Numbered from the stretch's first letter, positions 11,700-23,599 are shown. The stretch: DNA of 64,000 nt from Krasilnikovozyma curviuscula (GCA_014825775.1 MVAQ01000030.1:1-64000); one strand, 5' to 3'. A program made the numbers and translations. The notes: generated by a model not told the origin, from the letters alone.

Positions 11700-12500
11700 C
11701 GTGGCCTTGACCGTTGAAAAGCTAACACGTTCGCGGCTAAAACGCGTTCAAGGGTGTGCGAAACGAGAAATGAAATTATTACCACAGGCGTGGTGAAAAA
11801 CAAATGACAAAGAACAGCATTTCCAGAAGTGAAAGGGTAGTCAGTTCGAAATGAGCAGCGAGAAGAAAGCGATGATTAGTAACCTAGTAGAAACGAAGTG
11901 AAACGCCGTCCTGAGACCCACTAAAGCTTACGGGCAAACCAGCAAGCAAGCGACAGAACAGTCTCGAGCTTATTATTCTCGTTATTGTATTCCCTTCCTT
12001 TCATCAACCCCAAAGATGTTCTCTTCTCTGGACTCGAGGCGCTCCAAAAGAAGCAGCGCGCTAGCGAATAGACGACAAGGGAAACTTCAGTTCGATGACC
12101 TTCTCCCCGACATAGTTTCTAGAGGAGGTTCTCACTGCAGCAAGATCACTGTAAGGGAAACGAGCTGGTTTAAATGTCGGTATAGCGTAAAACACGAAGG
12201 CGAGTGCGAAACTCACCTGAGAGGCAATCATGGTTCCAACTCTTACGTCGTTTTTAAGCTCTCAATCGTCTTCCGCGATTTTTATTCGTACTCTAAAATG
12301 AGTAGACGCCAGTGTGGTGTCAGTCTCAGTCTCACCTGGTATCGCAAACGCAACGAGTAGCCGAAGTTACTCACCATGCCCTTTGCGTAGCATGCCCTCA
12401 CTAACCTCCCAGGCGTACACACACATCTACAGACCACTCTAGATATCCAAACATACACGCATTCGCATCCAATTTAAAATACACCTCCTAGCAGTCAGCA
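11700..12500. other. Upstream region of the GT18 gene, no clear gene
   Basis: About 800 bp between the stop of the short membrane protein and the start of the GT18 gene. A plus-strand frame at 12016-12360 (114 codons, with an ATG) has no recognisable motif and no supporting splice pattern; I treat it as chance. No catalytic GT18 remnant can be read here on either strand. Presumably GT18 promoter and leader. Confidence 0.5.
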
Positions 12501-13013
12501 TCACTGCTGCGTTGAAATCTCACTAGCCTGCAGTTCCTTCTTTTCCTCTTCGACCACGAGGTCATCGCCTCTGGAACCGTTCGTGACCAAAGATGAACTC
12601 TCCTGTTCCTGTTGCTGTTCGTATCTCTTCTTTTGCTCGTCGTTCTGCTGGTCTGTCGCCGTCTGATCCGGCTCAGGATCAGGTTGGGTTTGCTGGTCGT
12701 TGTCAGCTGGCGCCTTAGCAGCTTCCTCATTATTTTCCTGCTCGTCCTGGAGAGATGACTTATCAGGGAAGAGCATCAGGTGGTTCGATACTGCCCCCTC
12801 GTCAGTAGGTTCTTCACCAGGGTGATGTCCATGTTCAGCGTAGAACTTGTCGACGGACGTGATGTCCTCGTTGGAAGGGAACTCGAGTCCCAGACGAGAG
12901 ATGGTGACATAGACGAGAACGAGGAGGATAAAGAGCGGAATCAAAGCGATGATTCGCTTTTTTGGAAAGACCATCGGATGAAATGCGAGGTCGACGTTGA
13001 GCGAAGGCGCCAT
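12501..13013 (-). CDS. 170-residue type II membrane protein with acidic/Gln-rich lumenal tail
   Basis: Single-exon ORF with a good ATG. Residues 1-20 are cytosolic with a PKKR stop, about 21-39 form one membrane helix (IIALIPLFILLVLVYVTIS), and the rest is a low-complexity lumenal tail rich in Gln, Glu, Asp and Lys. There is no catalytic domain. The layout resembles the N-terminal anchor and stem of the GT18 neighbour just downstream on the same strand, including a similarly placed FYxxxG...P segment (FYAEHGHHPGEEP here, FYTDRGQPFEPP there). It could be a decayed or stem-only duplicate of that gene, or an unrelated small membrane protein. The family is not recognised. Confidence 0.6.
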   Translation of the reverse strand: MAPSLNVDLAFHPMVFPKKRIIALIPLFILLVLVYVTISRLGLEFPSNEDITSVDKFYAEHGHHPGEEPTDEGAVSNHLMLFPDKSSLQDEQENNEEAAKAPADNDQQTQPDPEPDQTATDQQNDEQKKRYEQQQEQESSSLVTNGSRGDDLVVEEEKKELQASEISTQQ

Positions 13014-13236
13014 GTAACCGGTAAAAAGTCGCGAGAACGGCGCGCTCGCAAAATATCAATAATACAACGAATTTAATAAAACATATGTGTAGAATTGCCA
13101 GATACGAGAGGGTGATTGTACACAATGGTGGTAGGGAATAGGAAATGAACAAAGGAGAATGACGAAAGTAGAAGTTGATCGGTGGAAATGTGGGATGAGA
13201 ATCAAAAGGTAGGCGTGAACTCGAGAGCTGGCGGCT

Positions 13237-14938
13237 CTACTCTTTGTCCTCGATTGGATCTCCAATCCCATCGGCACTAATTAAATAAGATTGGTCAGAT
13301 TTACTGGTGAAAGAGGAGCAGGGGAAAGCGTCTCACTTGATACTGAACTGCGCCTCACTCTCAGGTAAGCACGGACTGTCGTAGACTTTACATATTCGAT
13401 TTGCTCCTCGTCCTTTACGCAAGAACAATCTCGTTGTTGATGCATGGGCCATGATGTTACCACCGCTGCGCACATTAAAAAATAAACAGACAAGCATCAG
13501 TTGACCCCGAACATCAAGCAACACTGGGAAAGAGATAAAGACTGACATAGGTTTCTTGGGGTCCAGTTGGAACATTCCACCGCCACCATCGACCTGAGCA
13601 ACGACCTGGTTGGTGACGACAACAGCGATACCAAATTCGTCTGCCAGTCGTGTCAGCGCACGAAGGAACTTTGCAAGATGCACTTGACGCGCAGAAAGTT
13701 CTCCACGACCGGCAAAGTCGGTTCTGTAGAGAGATGTTGCTGAATCGACAATTAAGAGAGAGAATCTACCCGTTTACAATTGCACAGTAGCAGAAATTCC
13801 TTAAGTTCAGCTCGGGTAATGGTCGCGTCGTCTCAATGAAAAAGGCGCTCACCTGGACTCGGCCATCATGGCGCTCGCATGAACCAACAGCTGGAGCTGA
13901 TGATCGGCGTTATAAGCTCGAGCATAAGCGATGTTATCCAAGACTTCTTCCCCGTTCAGACCAAAGCGCTCTGCGACGGCAAGAATTCGCGTTGGACGGA
14001 ACGTTCCTTCGGTGTCAATGAACAAACATTTGCCTTCACCTCCTCCCATGGAGATAGGGAGCTATACAAGGAAATAGATTTGGAGTCGTCAATACTAGTA
14101 GGTGTTGTTGGGGTTGAATAGGAGAGGTGAATAACTTACCTGACAAGTAACAGCCATAGTGTGGCACAATTGACTCTTTCCTGTTCTAAACTCCCCAATC
14201 AGCTCAGTCAAAGAACCAGTTTCAATACCTCCTGCAATACAGAGTAGAAGGAATATCAGAAATGAAGTCGAAAGGAGAATGTAGTCACTGCTCATCTAAG
14301 GCTCACCTCCCAACAGGGTATCCAAGACTTTTGAACCAGTGCTAATCTGGACGAGTTCAGAACGTCTAGCATGGATCTCTGTTGCAGTAGTAAATCCCAT
14401 TGGAACAAGTTTGGCAGCTACGCGGAGGCAGAAGGATACAGTTAGGCTTGTCGACAAACATGATGGAGCGTCTGAGGGCCCAAACCGAAATCGAACGACG
14501 TACCTTCAGCAAGAATTTTGTCAGCTTTAGCCTCACTGATACCCTTGATCGTCAGGAGAGTCTTCTTGGCTGTGAATGCAACCGCTTCAACGGTACTACA
14601 GACAATAGAATGAGGTAAACATTCAGAAACCAGCCGCCCCCCTCTCCTCGGTATTTCCACCCAACCAACGGGCAAAGAGGGATACTCACTGCATACCGGC
14701 ATCCTGAAGCTTCTTGCAGTCTGCTGCTGAGATTCCTGCTTCCTAATGACGCCAGAAAAAGGTACCGATGGTCAAGAAACTAGCTCGAGCATCCAAAAAA
14801 TAAGGCACGGGCAGGGATCAAAGTCGAATCGAAACGAACCGAAAGCTTGCTGACGAGCATGGGAGCGTTGATGGCATACTCTTCCTCCTCCTCCTCCTCC
14901 TCTTCGATCTGGGGGTCTTGGGATTGCTGGGAGGCCAT
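13237..14938 (-). CDS. RAD51: Rad51 recombinase
   Basis: Strand-exchange ATPase of homologous recombination. The spliced product starts [10 protein letters not shown] with a run of about nine Glu, then the helix-hairpin-helix DNA-binding region ([25 protein letters not shown]). Next are [20 protein letters not shown], Walker [10 protein letters not shown], and the long conserved stretch from [12 protein letters not shown] through the Walker [25 protein letters not shown]1/L2 segments ([12 protein letters not shown], then [13 protein letters not shown]) and the C terminus [13 protein letters not shown] follow. The presence of the HhH region and this C terminus favours RAD51 over DMC1. About nine exons; the usual length of about 340 residues. 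No missing key residues. Confidence 0.95.
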
Positions 14939-15181
14939 TCAAAAAAAAAATCTTGGAGTGGGTCGTCGTTTGCTCACAGCCAAATCGACGCGTGTTTGAT
15001 CTTTTTGATTTTTTTCTTAAGGAGACGCCACATGGACTAGGGCAAAATGAACAGCCTTGACAAAAGGAAACTTGCGCACTGAAGTTAAAATCAATCGAAG
15101 AACCATTATATCCAGCGTCTACAAAGAGGTCTTTCGGATTTCTTTCTCAAGGAAATAATCCTATATTACACCGCAAGCCCA

Positions 15182-16795
15182 TTACGCGTGGGCTGCGACC
15201 ACGTCGAGTTTCAAGTAGGTGGTGTAGCCTGAAATACAAATTGGCTCGTCAAATTTCGATGCAATATAAGAGAGGTAGAAAAGAATGACTTGCCTCGGCT
15301 TCCACTGGTGTAGAACAGGTCCCTTTGGTAAGGAGTGAGCTGGGCGCCAACGCGAAGCCTTACTGGCAGGTCAGGGTCTGGCCAAGATTCAAAAAAACAG
15401 AGGAGTTTAGAGAAGTGTCCAATAGTTTGACCACATTGGACGTACTGGAGATAAAATGACGCCCAAACGCGATGGCTCCTCCCTTCGCCTTCACAACAGC
15501 ATCAGCCTTCTCTCCATTGTATCCCCCCGCAGCCAAGAACACAATGTTGGTATCCTTGAGAAGGTTGCGATAGTGATCCAAGCTCTTTTCCGCTTCAATT
15601 TCACCTCCCGCCAAAGTCCATCCCTTGAGAGCGGAGGGATCACCACGAGCTTCAATCTTCGCCGCGGGAAATAGTTAGGGCAAAAGAAAAATCACATACT
15701 TGAGTCTTAAACTCACCATGTGAACATACGCTAGCCCCGAGTGTTCAGCTGCGATCTTCGACACAACCGCGTCGAACGTTTCCAGATGATTCGGTGCTCT
15801 ATCGTCGAAGGACTTGAGCACCTGGAACGTGCTGAAAGGACTTATTCGAATGCCAGTCTTCGACGCGCCGATGGCTTTGGAGATCCCATCGAGGACTGCG
15901 AAGGGGAATCGAAGTCGATTCTCTATGGAAGAGGACCCACCCCACTGGTCTGATCGGTTATTGATATGGGGCTGGAGGAATTGATCGAGTAGATATCCCT
16001 CTATTACATCAGGGGCAGCGCGGTGATGAATGACAATAAAAACAATCCGTTAGCGATTGTGTTTTTAAAGGGCAATTTCAACAGTGAAATCACTCACGAG
16101 CGAAATGTACTTCAACCCCGTCGAATCCTGCACCTTCCACACCATTCTTAGCAGCAACAACAAAGGCGTTAATGTACCTGTAGATATCTTCTTCCGTCAA
16201 GGCCCTTGGGATGACTTGGTCGACATCTTGTCCTTCAGATGTCCCTTCCGTCACAAGAGGGTGGTTTGCAGATGAGACCACCTCTCTGTCAGTACTTCCA
16301 TCATTGGCATATCCCATTGCAAAGAGCTATAAAGCAGAGAAGATTGCAATGTAGCTTTGTTTAGCATTCAATGAGGTCAGTGGCATGGTTCTCACCTGAA
16401 CGTAGATGTAAGCGCCCTTCGCATGGACAGCATCAACAATCTTCTTCCATCCTTGTACCTGAGCTGCAGAGTACAGGCCAGGTGCACTTTCCCAGCGACC
16501 TCCAGCTTCAGCAGAAGGCAATGTGCCCTTCCGAAACAACACGCGGGTGAGATTGTCGAGAATTATCTAATCAGCGATTTTGCACACCAAAATAAAAGCA
16601 AACCCGAGTGAGAAGAAAGCTCACCTCTGCAATAATAAGTTGGCCAGGTGATGCTCGTTGGGTGTAGTATTCAAGCATCAAGTCCGAGGGGACACCCTCT
16701 GGGGCACGAAGTCTTGTCAGAGGCGCATGGACGACGCGGTGGGCAAGCTGCATCTCTCCAACTTTGAGGGGCGCGAAAAGGAATGGGAAGGACAT
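15182..16795 (-). CDS. Old yellow enzyme family NAD(P)H:flavin oxidoreductase
   Basis: FMN-dependent ene-reductase. The start [20 protein letters not shown] leads into [11 protein letters not shown] (FMN-binding loop), then [23 protein letters not shown] runs across an intron into LFAMGYAND. The region FDGVEVHFA joins, over an intron, to [20 protein letters not shown] and [19 protein letters not shown] and FLAAGGY lead to the phosphate-binding [17 protein letters not shown], and it ends [15 protein letters not shown]. The order and spacing match yeast OYE1-type enzymes. The substrate-binding pair H-x-x-N appears as H-F-A-Q with the splice that keeps frame, a substitution to check. The Tyr proton donor (GYLL) is kept. 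About seven exons. Confidence 0.87.
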
Positions 16796-17154
16796 TTTCT
16801 GCTCATTAATAGACAGTTTATAGTAAGGTAGGAACCTGAAAGCAAATCTGATTTTTGTCAGTTTATATACGAAAATTAGTGTGCTATGTCTCTAGATGTT
16901 TCAAGTGGCGACAGTTGGTCAGCACCCACCTTTTTAGGGGATAAACAGCTTCGATTAATAAGAAAGACGAATATCAACGCAGGAGTCGCGTAAAAAAACC
17001 GCCATGGGACCGGTCGTCTCACGCTACGATGCGCACCAGGCGGCGAAAGTCAGTGGCTCGGAAATGTTATCGGATACAAAGATACCTCGAAACAGATTCT
17101 TCATACAACATACTAATGGATCAGAGTACTTGTGATATTGGAAAGTTCTATGTA
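16796..17154. other. Upstream region of the OYE gene
   Basis: About 360 bp between the OYE start and the stop of the next minus-strand gene. It carries oligo-A/T tracts near 16989 and AT-rich sequence near 16850. No coding potential recognised; it holds the OYE promoter and the 3' end of the glycosyltransferase. Confidence 0.55.
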
Positions 17155-19659
17155 TTAATTATCGTGTTCACGATTGTACTTTCCTTCTAGATCGAGATTC
17201 GGCTGGCACCTGAGCAATCCAAAAAGACAGGTATTAGCCCCCAATTCGAGAGGAAAAACGATCAAATAAGGAGAAAACGTACCACTTTGGTCTATACTGA
17301 TCTTCGCCAGCCCAATACTGTCGACACCTCAAATCAAATTCCGTACGCCAATGGTAACCTCTCCAACCATCCTTATAACCCTTCCAAAGCTCAAACACAT
17401 CATCAACCTTCTTTGTATTAGTCAAATATTGTCTTGCATAAGCGAAAGCTTTGAGTGCTTTTTTCTGAAGCTCCTCCGGATCAGCAAGTGCCTCTTGTAA
17501 AACAGCGTTGATTTTGTGGATGTCGTAATGCGGTTTGAGCTGGATCATGAAGTCTCCGAGGGCTGTAGTTCGATCTGTTGGAAGATCTGAGGCGATGACG
17601 CAGCCCGAGAGCATGGCTTGAGCAAACTTCCGGATCATCTTCCTCTCAAGTGACGAGTCAAACTGATGAAATTGTGGTGTCGTGTCAGATTCAGGCCGTG
17701 GGAGCAAAAGCAATGAAGAATTCAAACTCACAATGCATATTTTGGCTTCTCTCATACCCTGAGCGAAAGCTTCTCTTGTCTTCTTGTGATTTTGTTGCAG
17801 AGGTGACTCGACATCATACCAGAGCGGCGGCTCAGCGTCTTCGCCAGAAATCTCATATCCTGCATAGGGATAAACACACTAGGGTTAGCAATTTGCCTTG
17901 AAAAGAATCTGTAAACGGGAATGTACGAACCAGGGTGTCTGAACCAGTCGACATTCGCAACTTCCCCTCCCTCACCTCTTAAAGCACGGTTGATCGAGTC
18001 AGTCACCGTTGTCCTGATAGGGTAGAATGAACCATCGAATCCGAATCCACGGGCATCCACTGTCTTCTCGTTCCAAGGCAGAGGGTAAAAATCCCACGGA
18101 TTGGCAGAGTCAGCGGAGTGGGAGAACAGTTGCATCGCTGACGAGAAGGAAGCTGGTGGTGAGCAAAGCATGAGGCACAGTTCGAATGAGGAATTGACTC
18201 ACACATTCCTGGGTACATCCTCATTATACGCTCGTAGCTGAACATGTCCATCAGCTCGTGAGGGTACTTGACGACGGTGATGTTGGAAACATAAGGATAC
18301 CACTTATGGATGCAGTCATCGCTATGACAGTCGCCAACCTGCTGCAAAAAAATTGTCTCTCCACCAGGATGGTCCATTCTTTCGTCCTCCTTCTTGAAGA
18401 TATCCGATATCGTCCAAACAAGATCCCAGTACCCTTGTCCAACACCACCCTTGATGAATTCCTGGGTCTTGAGAAGGTTCCACCCACCCCAGCCTCTCCA
18501 GTTTGCTAGATTTTCACTGAGACGAAGAGATCGATCCCAGTTCATCCATCCAGGTCCCCAGACGTCAACATTGGCCGATGGGTGTCGGAGAGCGGCGTGG
18601 ATGAGTTCCGTGGTGTGAGTGTTCATTCGGTGAAGGTAATCTTGATAGTCTGTCAGTAGCCATGAATTATGAATTAGTTTCCTCTACCATGGACTAAAGC
18701 AAAGAACAATCATGTCTCTTACCAATGAGAAAAAGAACCCTGAGCTTCCCTTCTTCACCTCTCCCCTCTAATGGTCTCTGCTCTAATGGCGGAGGAGTAA
18801 AATCCCATGGGCTTGATCCAACAAGATCGCTGTTACCCCAGAAGTACAGTCCATGCTTCTCTTCTTCGACCTCAATCACTTCAACCTCGTCGCCGTCCTC
18901 AATCAACTTTTGCAATTCTCCATCATCTATGTCTTTCACCTCTCTTGTACCTTCCACAGCTTCATTCTCTCCGTCCCACAACACCTCGTTTTCTCGATTT
19001 GTATTCTCGACTTGCCACATCCTTTCGTCCTCCAGAATTGCGTCCCAATCAGTCGTGTCGTATTTCAATACATTGAGATCCGACTTCAGTATATCTTCCC
19101 AGTTGAATCGTGTCGTCGGTATCGGTACGGAGAGTCCTAAAGTGTCGAAATCGAGGTAGCGCTCCAAGTCGGGGTCGATCCAGTCTTCGTCAGAGAAGTG
19201 GAATATCGATGGGACAGGGAGGAAGGTCGATGAAACAAGGATGAGGAAGATTAATAGGATGCATAACTGGAGAGGATATTTCTTCCGTATCTTGTACAGG
19301 GAGAAATGGATTGATTTGGACGATGCGATGGACGGTAAGGCCAAGTTGTCGAGGACGGATTTCTTGTTTGTATGGTGACCATGGCCGCTGCCTTTCAGGA
19401 ACCACGATGATGACTGATATGACGATGGTGATTCATACCAAGCGTTTCTGGTCAGTTTTGAGGGGGATGCAGAGCCAGCATCCGATTCAGTTGCAGTCGT
19501 CGTGGGTGTAGGAAGCTGGATCGAGATCTGAACAGGGTGAGGTATAGGATTTGACGTGACCTTCGACAACGTGAGAGGTGCTGGATACTTGGTTGATATT
19601 GATCCAGATCGAGCCCGAGTGCTGGCTGTCGTCGTCGTTGTCGAAGTGGCGTACGACAT
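17155..19659 (-). CDS. Type II membrane glycosyltransferase-like protein (PF13524-type C-terminal domain)
   Basis: Probable Golgi glycosyltransferase of unknown specificity. A Ser/Thr-rich cytosolic tail of about 128 residues is followed by one membrane helix at about 129-150 (PLQLCILLIFLILVSSTFLP), then an acidic stem (EVIEVEEE). The catalytic region has RVLFLI, HTTELIHAALRHPSANVDVW, GPGWMNWDRSL and KYPHELMDMFSYERIMRMYPGM. The C-terminal block has RKMIRKFAQAMLSGCVIASD, LPTDRTTALGDFMIQL and PEELQKKALKAFAYARQYLT, which resembles the CgeB/glycosyltransferase group-1 C-terminal domain (the Glu usually before AxxxG is Arg/Gln-rich here). The last exon is my inference: a donor near 17282 joined to QPNLDLEGKYNREHDN. 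Six or so exons. Confidence 0.65.
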
Positions 19660-20613
19660 GGAGATTTATTTCCTGCAGGATCGGCAGTGAAAAAAGACGC
19701 ACACGACCGGTATGAACGAGTGTTGGGGATGGTACGCATGTAAAAGAGTTACATACCTGCAATATGAAGTGTCGTTCAGAGAGTTTTGGTAGGCTGATAG
19801 GCTCCCACAGGTGATCCAACCTTAGTTGACCCGACTGTCACCAGTTTCGACCAACAGGAGCAGGAATCCTCGTAGAATTACAAAGCTTAAGGGTTGCGAA
19901 ATTGACCTCCAGATGATGGATGACACTTGACGTAAATTTCGTATTGCCTAAGACAGAGCAAGGGCGAGCTGCAGACCAACAAGCCCTTTCGCGCCTAACG
20001 ATCCACCACTACCTCGACGGCTGAACCAGAGGTGAACAGAAGCTGAAGATGAGATCAACTCTACCCTACTCTTGTAATTCTGAAATACTGGTGAGGTCGA
20101 GGAGCCTGGTGTGATGAGCATGGGGGAAAAAAGGCGACACAGATTTTTTAGCATGGGTCACCTCGACAGTGTCTGATAGGCAGAGTAGTGTTTCATGCTG
20201 TTCCCCAAGTCCAGATGTAGTCCAGCTTACCTTGAGTTATTACTATCCAGTTGACCTTCAAGCTTCTCCTTTTTCTCACCTGGCTGACCTTGATTGGTTG
20301 AGGAGAAGCAGTTCGAAGATATTTTGATTCGTATGCTACCCTAGTTTCTCATGAACCAGCTGTGCGTGTCATAGGGGCAACCGCAGCTTGGCGCTTGGCT
20401 TAGATTACTATTCAAAGGTTTTTATTACTTTTTCTTGCAATCGAGCAGTTGTAGGAATTAGGGGATCAAGGTTCCGTTGAGCTTCCCACAGTTAGCTGGT
20501 TGTCGACAGAAAGATAAAACTTGCGTGACGCGCCGACCTTTTATTCATTACCCATTACAAAAGAAGCAAGGCTTCATTAAACTCGCACATACCGAAGTAG
20601 TTGCAAAACCACT
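19660..20613. other. Intergenic region upstream of the membrane glycosyltransferase
   Basis: About 950 bp. A minus-strand open frame overlaps the start of the glycosyltransferase (to 19819) but has no independent support; it could be a 5' leader with an intron (gtatgt/ttgcag-like signals near 19740). Otherwise I see no gene, repeat or RNA motif. Confidence 0.5.
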
Positions 20614-22646
20614 CTAATGTACACCTCCGTCAGAAGTGACCGTCCCACTCCTTCCTCTCGCCAAACTTATCCTTCTCCCTCTGTCTTCCACATCGCCGTC
20701 CTTCTGGTGTTTGGGGATGAACCACACAATCGCGCCTCCCGAAGCTAGTAACAAGCAAGTACCGGTGTATAGGATGAGCGACCTATACTGGTCGCAACCA
20801 TATGCGGAATTTGATGCGTTGAAGGGCGGGGACGAGGTGAGAAAGATAGAAGAGATAGGGGCGGAGATGATATTGCCTACCCCGCGGGTCGCAAGGATGA
20901 GTGAGTAGATTGTGAGCGTTGAGCTGGAATCAGCTGTTTTAGAATAAATATGCAATTCAGAGAAGCTAACTCAGTTTGACGTTTGTTGGGAGAAGATAGG
21001 CAAGGCGAAAAGACTTACATGAGCTAGCTGCGATGTACGATGGCCAAAGCGATGGATAACCACCTGTTGAAAACCCATACACCACCGAGAAAACAAGCAA
21101 TGTAGCTGCTGAATGTGAGAACCCCCATAGGAGGAATACAGAAACGGACGCGACGAGGGTGGAAGCGATAATGCCGAGCGTCAACGAGCGGTCGGAGAGC
21201 GCTCCCAGGAGTATCAGACCCGGTAAACTGGATGCGTTGAGCAGCGAGAGCGTGAGCGTTGATATACCCGCTGGGAGACCTAGCTGTGAGGCGAATGTCG
21301 GTAAGAAGAGGGAGGGGAAGAACGATCCGAAACCTTGGAGAAGGTTCGATGTCATCAGAATCCAGAATTGTGGCCGACGCAAAAATGTTTTGTCGATATT
21401 TCGAATGGAGATTGTTTGTGAGGGTGGTAAACGGGAGCGACAGTAAGGGAGGAGAGGCGGGATGGTGATTGCGATCATACCTGCCTGTCGTGGAGAGAAT
21501 CATTGTTAGAGCGGCCTAAAAGTGATAGAATAGGAATGGTTTTGTCGTCTCACCAAAGCTCGAAGCGCAGTTCGGTGCCCCCATCTGTCTAAGATGAACT
21601 GAAGTAAGAACGGCCCTACGAGCGAGCCTATCCCAGTCCCACAAAACTTAGACAAATGGACAGGTGTCGGTCTTAATGGCTCAAAGTAAACAAATATGGA
21701 AGGAAACTCACCTGAACACCATTCGCTAACCCTCTCTTTGCGACGAACCATTCGAAGAAGAATCCTGGGTCGGTCAAGTCGCAAGCGTCAGCTTTACACA
21801 GTTGCCTTCCAGCGACATAGAGCACTCACCAGATAATGGATAGTAAAGCATCGCAGTTCCTACAGCATACAGCACACCTTGGGTAGCAATCAACTGCACG
21901 GGGCTCTGAGCAAAACTCGCGCCTAAGAGAGAGGCGACTGTGACTAGGTAACCAACCCGCATGCTGTTTTTACGAGAGTTCGGGTAACGAACAAAAAAGG
22001 GGAATATTATGAGGGAGAGGAGGTAGAGAATACCTAGTTTGAAATGTTGAGGTCAGCGAAAGAGTTTTGTACGGTGGCGCAGGAGGGACCCACCTAAACT
22101 CATGGTACCAATCAGTGCCAGTTGGGTCCTATTTCCTTCTGGAAAGAGATAAGTCTGATAATCTGACGCGGTGGACAACCAAAGCCAGATCAGCGCCAGT
22201 TGTGTACAATGTGGATCACAAGCCGAAAGAACTGACAGTTGAGGAATGTTCCAAACGCTGAAAAGAGTAGACATAGTGGTTAGATATTATTGAATTGTAT
22301 CAGGAGAGATATCAACAGCTCACAGAACGGAATAGCCCATACAAGCATCTCAATAACAACTGTGAACAATAAGAATCTAGTGAGCTCAGTTCCATACTCT
22401 CAATCGCAATGACAAGGCACTTAGGAAAGAAGGCTTACAACTAGCCCCGAGGAAAGCTAAAGCATGGAAACCTCCATCAACGGGTGGAAGAGCGCTTGCT
22501 TCACCTTCCTGCCGTTCCAACAGGTCCCTCAGGGAAGGCTGCCTCGAGTTGGCTCTCGAGCTCGTTGGTCGGCCCTCTGGCGATGCAGCTCGACTTGAAG
22601 ATAGCGATTCTAATGGAATTTCAACTGGAGAGATTCCTGAGGCCAT
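20614..22646 (-). CDS. MFS transporter, SLC16/monocarboxylate-type (paralogue A)
   Basis: Twelve-helix MFS permease of the fungal monocarboxylate-transporter-like group (transport of carboxylates or other small solutes; substrate not predictable). The N-tail MASGISPVEIPLESLSSSR leads to ALPPVDGGFHALAFLGAS, which is the family's TM1 signature (PxDGGxxA). Later segments are FFFEWFVAKRGLANGV, FCGTGIGSLVGPFLLQFILD, RWGHRTALRAL, IPPLLPYCRSRLPPS and FWILMTSNLLQGFGSFFPSL. The final helices are SSTLTIYSLILATRGVGNII and SLILYTGTCLLLASGG, then a basic C-tail. About ten short introns; every exon is open. The nearest relative is the frameshifted copy at 28827. Confidence 0.85.
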
Positions 22647-23226
22647 TTCGGTGGGCGTGCGTGATTGTTTGGGGCTTACATGACCTGGTAATTTTTAGGC
22701 GACTAAGTTCGCGAACGGCGACGGAAACTGAGTCAGTTTCTTATCTTATCTAGAAACGATATTTTTCTCCTCCTCAGCTGTTTCACCATAGTGAAAGAGG
22801 CACTGCTGACTTCTTGCTGCTTGCTGGGAATGACAAGTAGCAGCGCAAGTGAATCTTATCGTAGCGACGGCTATTCCAACTGCCAGATCGCATCTTCTAA
22901 AACTGTCACTTCAATGGCGTCTACTCTCAGAAATATAATATTCCTCTACGCTTAACACAGTCCCTGAACTTCATTATGTGTTAAACAAGGGATTTGAAGA
23001 ATAATTGAAGCGATCTTTCGCCAATCACTCCACCGCCATGTATACTAGAGCTGATCTTATAACTAAGACACCCGGAACCTGTAATAGGATACAATAATAG
23101 GGTACATTTGTAAGTAGCTGGTCCTTTTGTCTTTTCGGAAAGACTTCACACTGACCAATGATGAGAATGGCGATTCCTTTCCCTTGGTCCCTCCTCAACC
23201 TCAGGCGCCGGAGAGACTCAGAGATC
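22647..23226. other. Promoter region of MFS paralogue A
   Basis: About 580 bp. A minus-strand frame near 23025-23234 looks open but begins with GTG and is the read-through past the stop of the 109-residue gene, so I do not call it. No other feature seen. Confidence 0.5.
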
Positions 23227-23599
23227 TCAGGCACTACTTTCAGGCTTGCCAGCTACCAAATTTTCCTGAGTAGTACTCTCTCCCTCTTTGGATTCATCTA
23301 ACATCACCATTTTTTTTTCTGCTTTCACATCTTTTACGACGCAAGCCCTGACATCACTCACTCTTCTTCCTAACCAACCTGAGTACTACGACGAGTCCCC
23401 TGCCCAATACATGACAGGCCACCATGAGCCCAGTAAGCAGACCTAATATGGCAGGTGTGTTCCACCCTTCAGTCAGGTTGGTGCCCAGCAGCACGAAGGC
23501 ATAAAGGAGGAAAGCACATCCGCCCGTGATGAGGGTCAAAGACGCTGCGTCCGGTGGGGGTGGGGTTGAGATAGCCTTGTTTATTGAAACGGAATCCAT
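23227..23599 (-). CDS. Small two-helix membrane protein, 109 residues, two exons
   Basis: Exon 1 (23362-23599) encodes MDSVSINKAISTPPPPDAAS, helix 1 at about 21-41 and a glycine-rich helix 2 at about 50-74 (ILGLLTGLMVACHVLGRGLV). Read straight on, it ends KKSE, but a consensus GTGAGT donor sits at the end of that exon. A CAG acceptor 43 nt on opens a second exon in frame: a Lys run, MVMLDESKEGESTTQENL and the stop at 23227. The tail is basic then acidic. I do not recognise the family. The gene is divergent from DCD1, with 311 bp between the starts. The 43-nt intron is short, and the acceptor is followed by nine A residues; the unspliced 81-residue form is the alternative. Confidence 0.6.

Noticed and set aside
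12016..12360. Plus-strand frame of 114 codons between GT18 and the small membrane protein
   Set aside because: No motif, antisense to the probable GT18 leader, and no intron-like structure that would mark it as a gene of this genome.
13237..14938. Ser in place of Thr at the end of the RAD51 Walker A motif (GKS instead of GKT)
   Set aside because: Both residues are normal in P-loops and Ser occurs in fungal Rad51 proteins, so this is not unusual.
23025..23234. Minus-strand 69-codon frame next to the 109-residue membrane protein
   Set aside because: Begins with GTG and overlaps the end of the second exon of that gene in another frame; no ATG and no family match.
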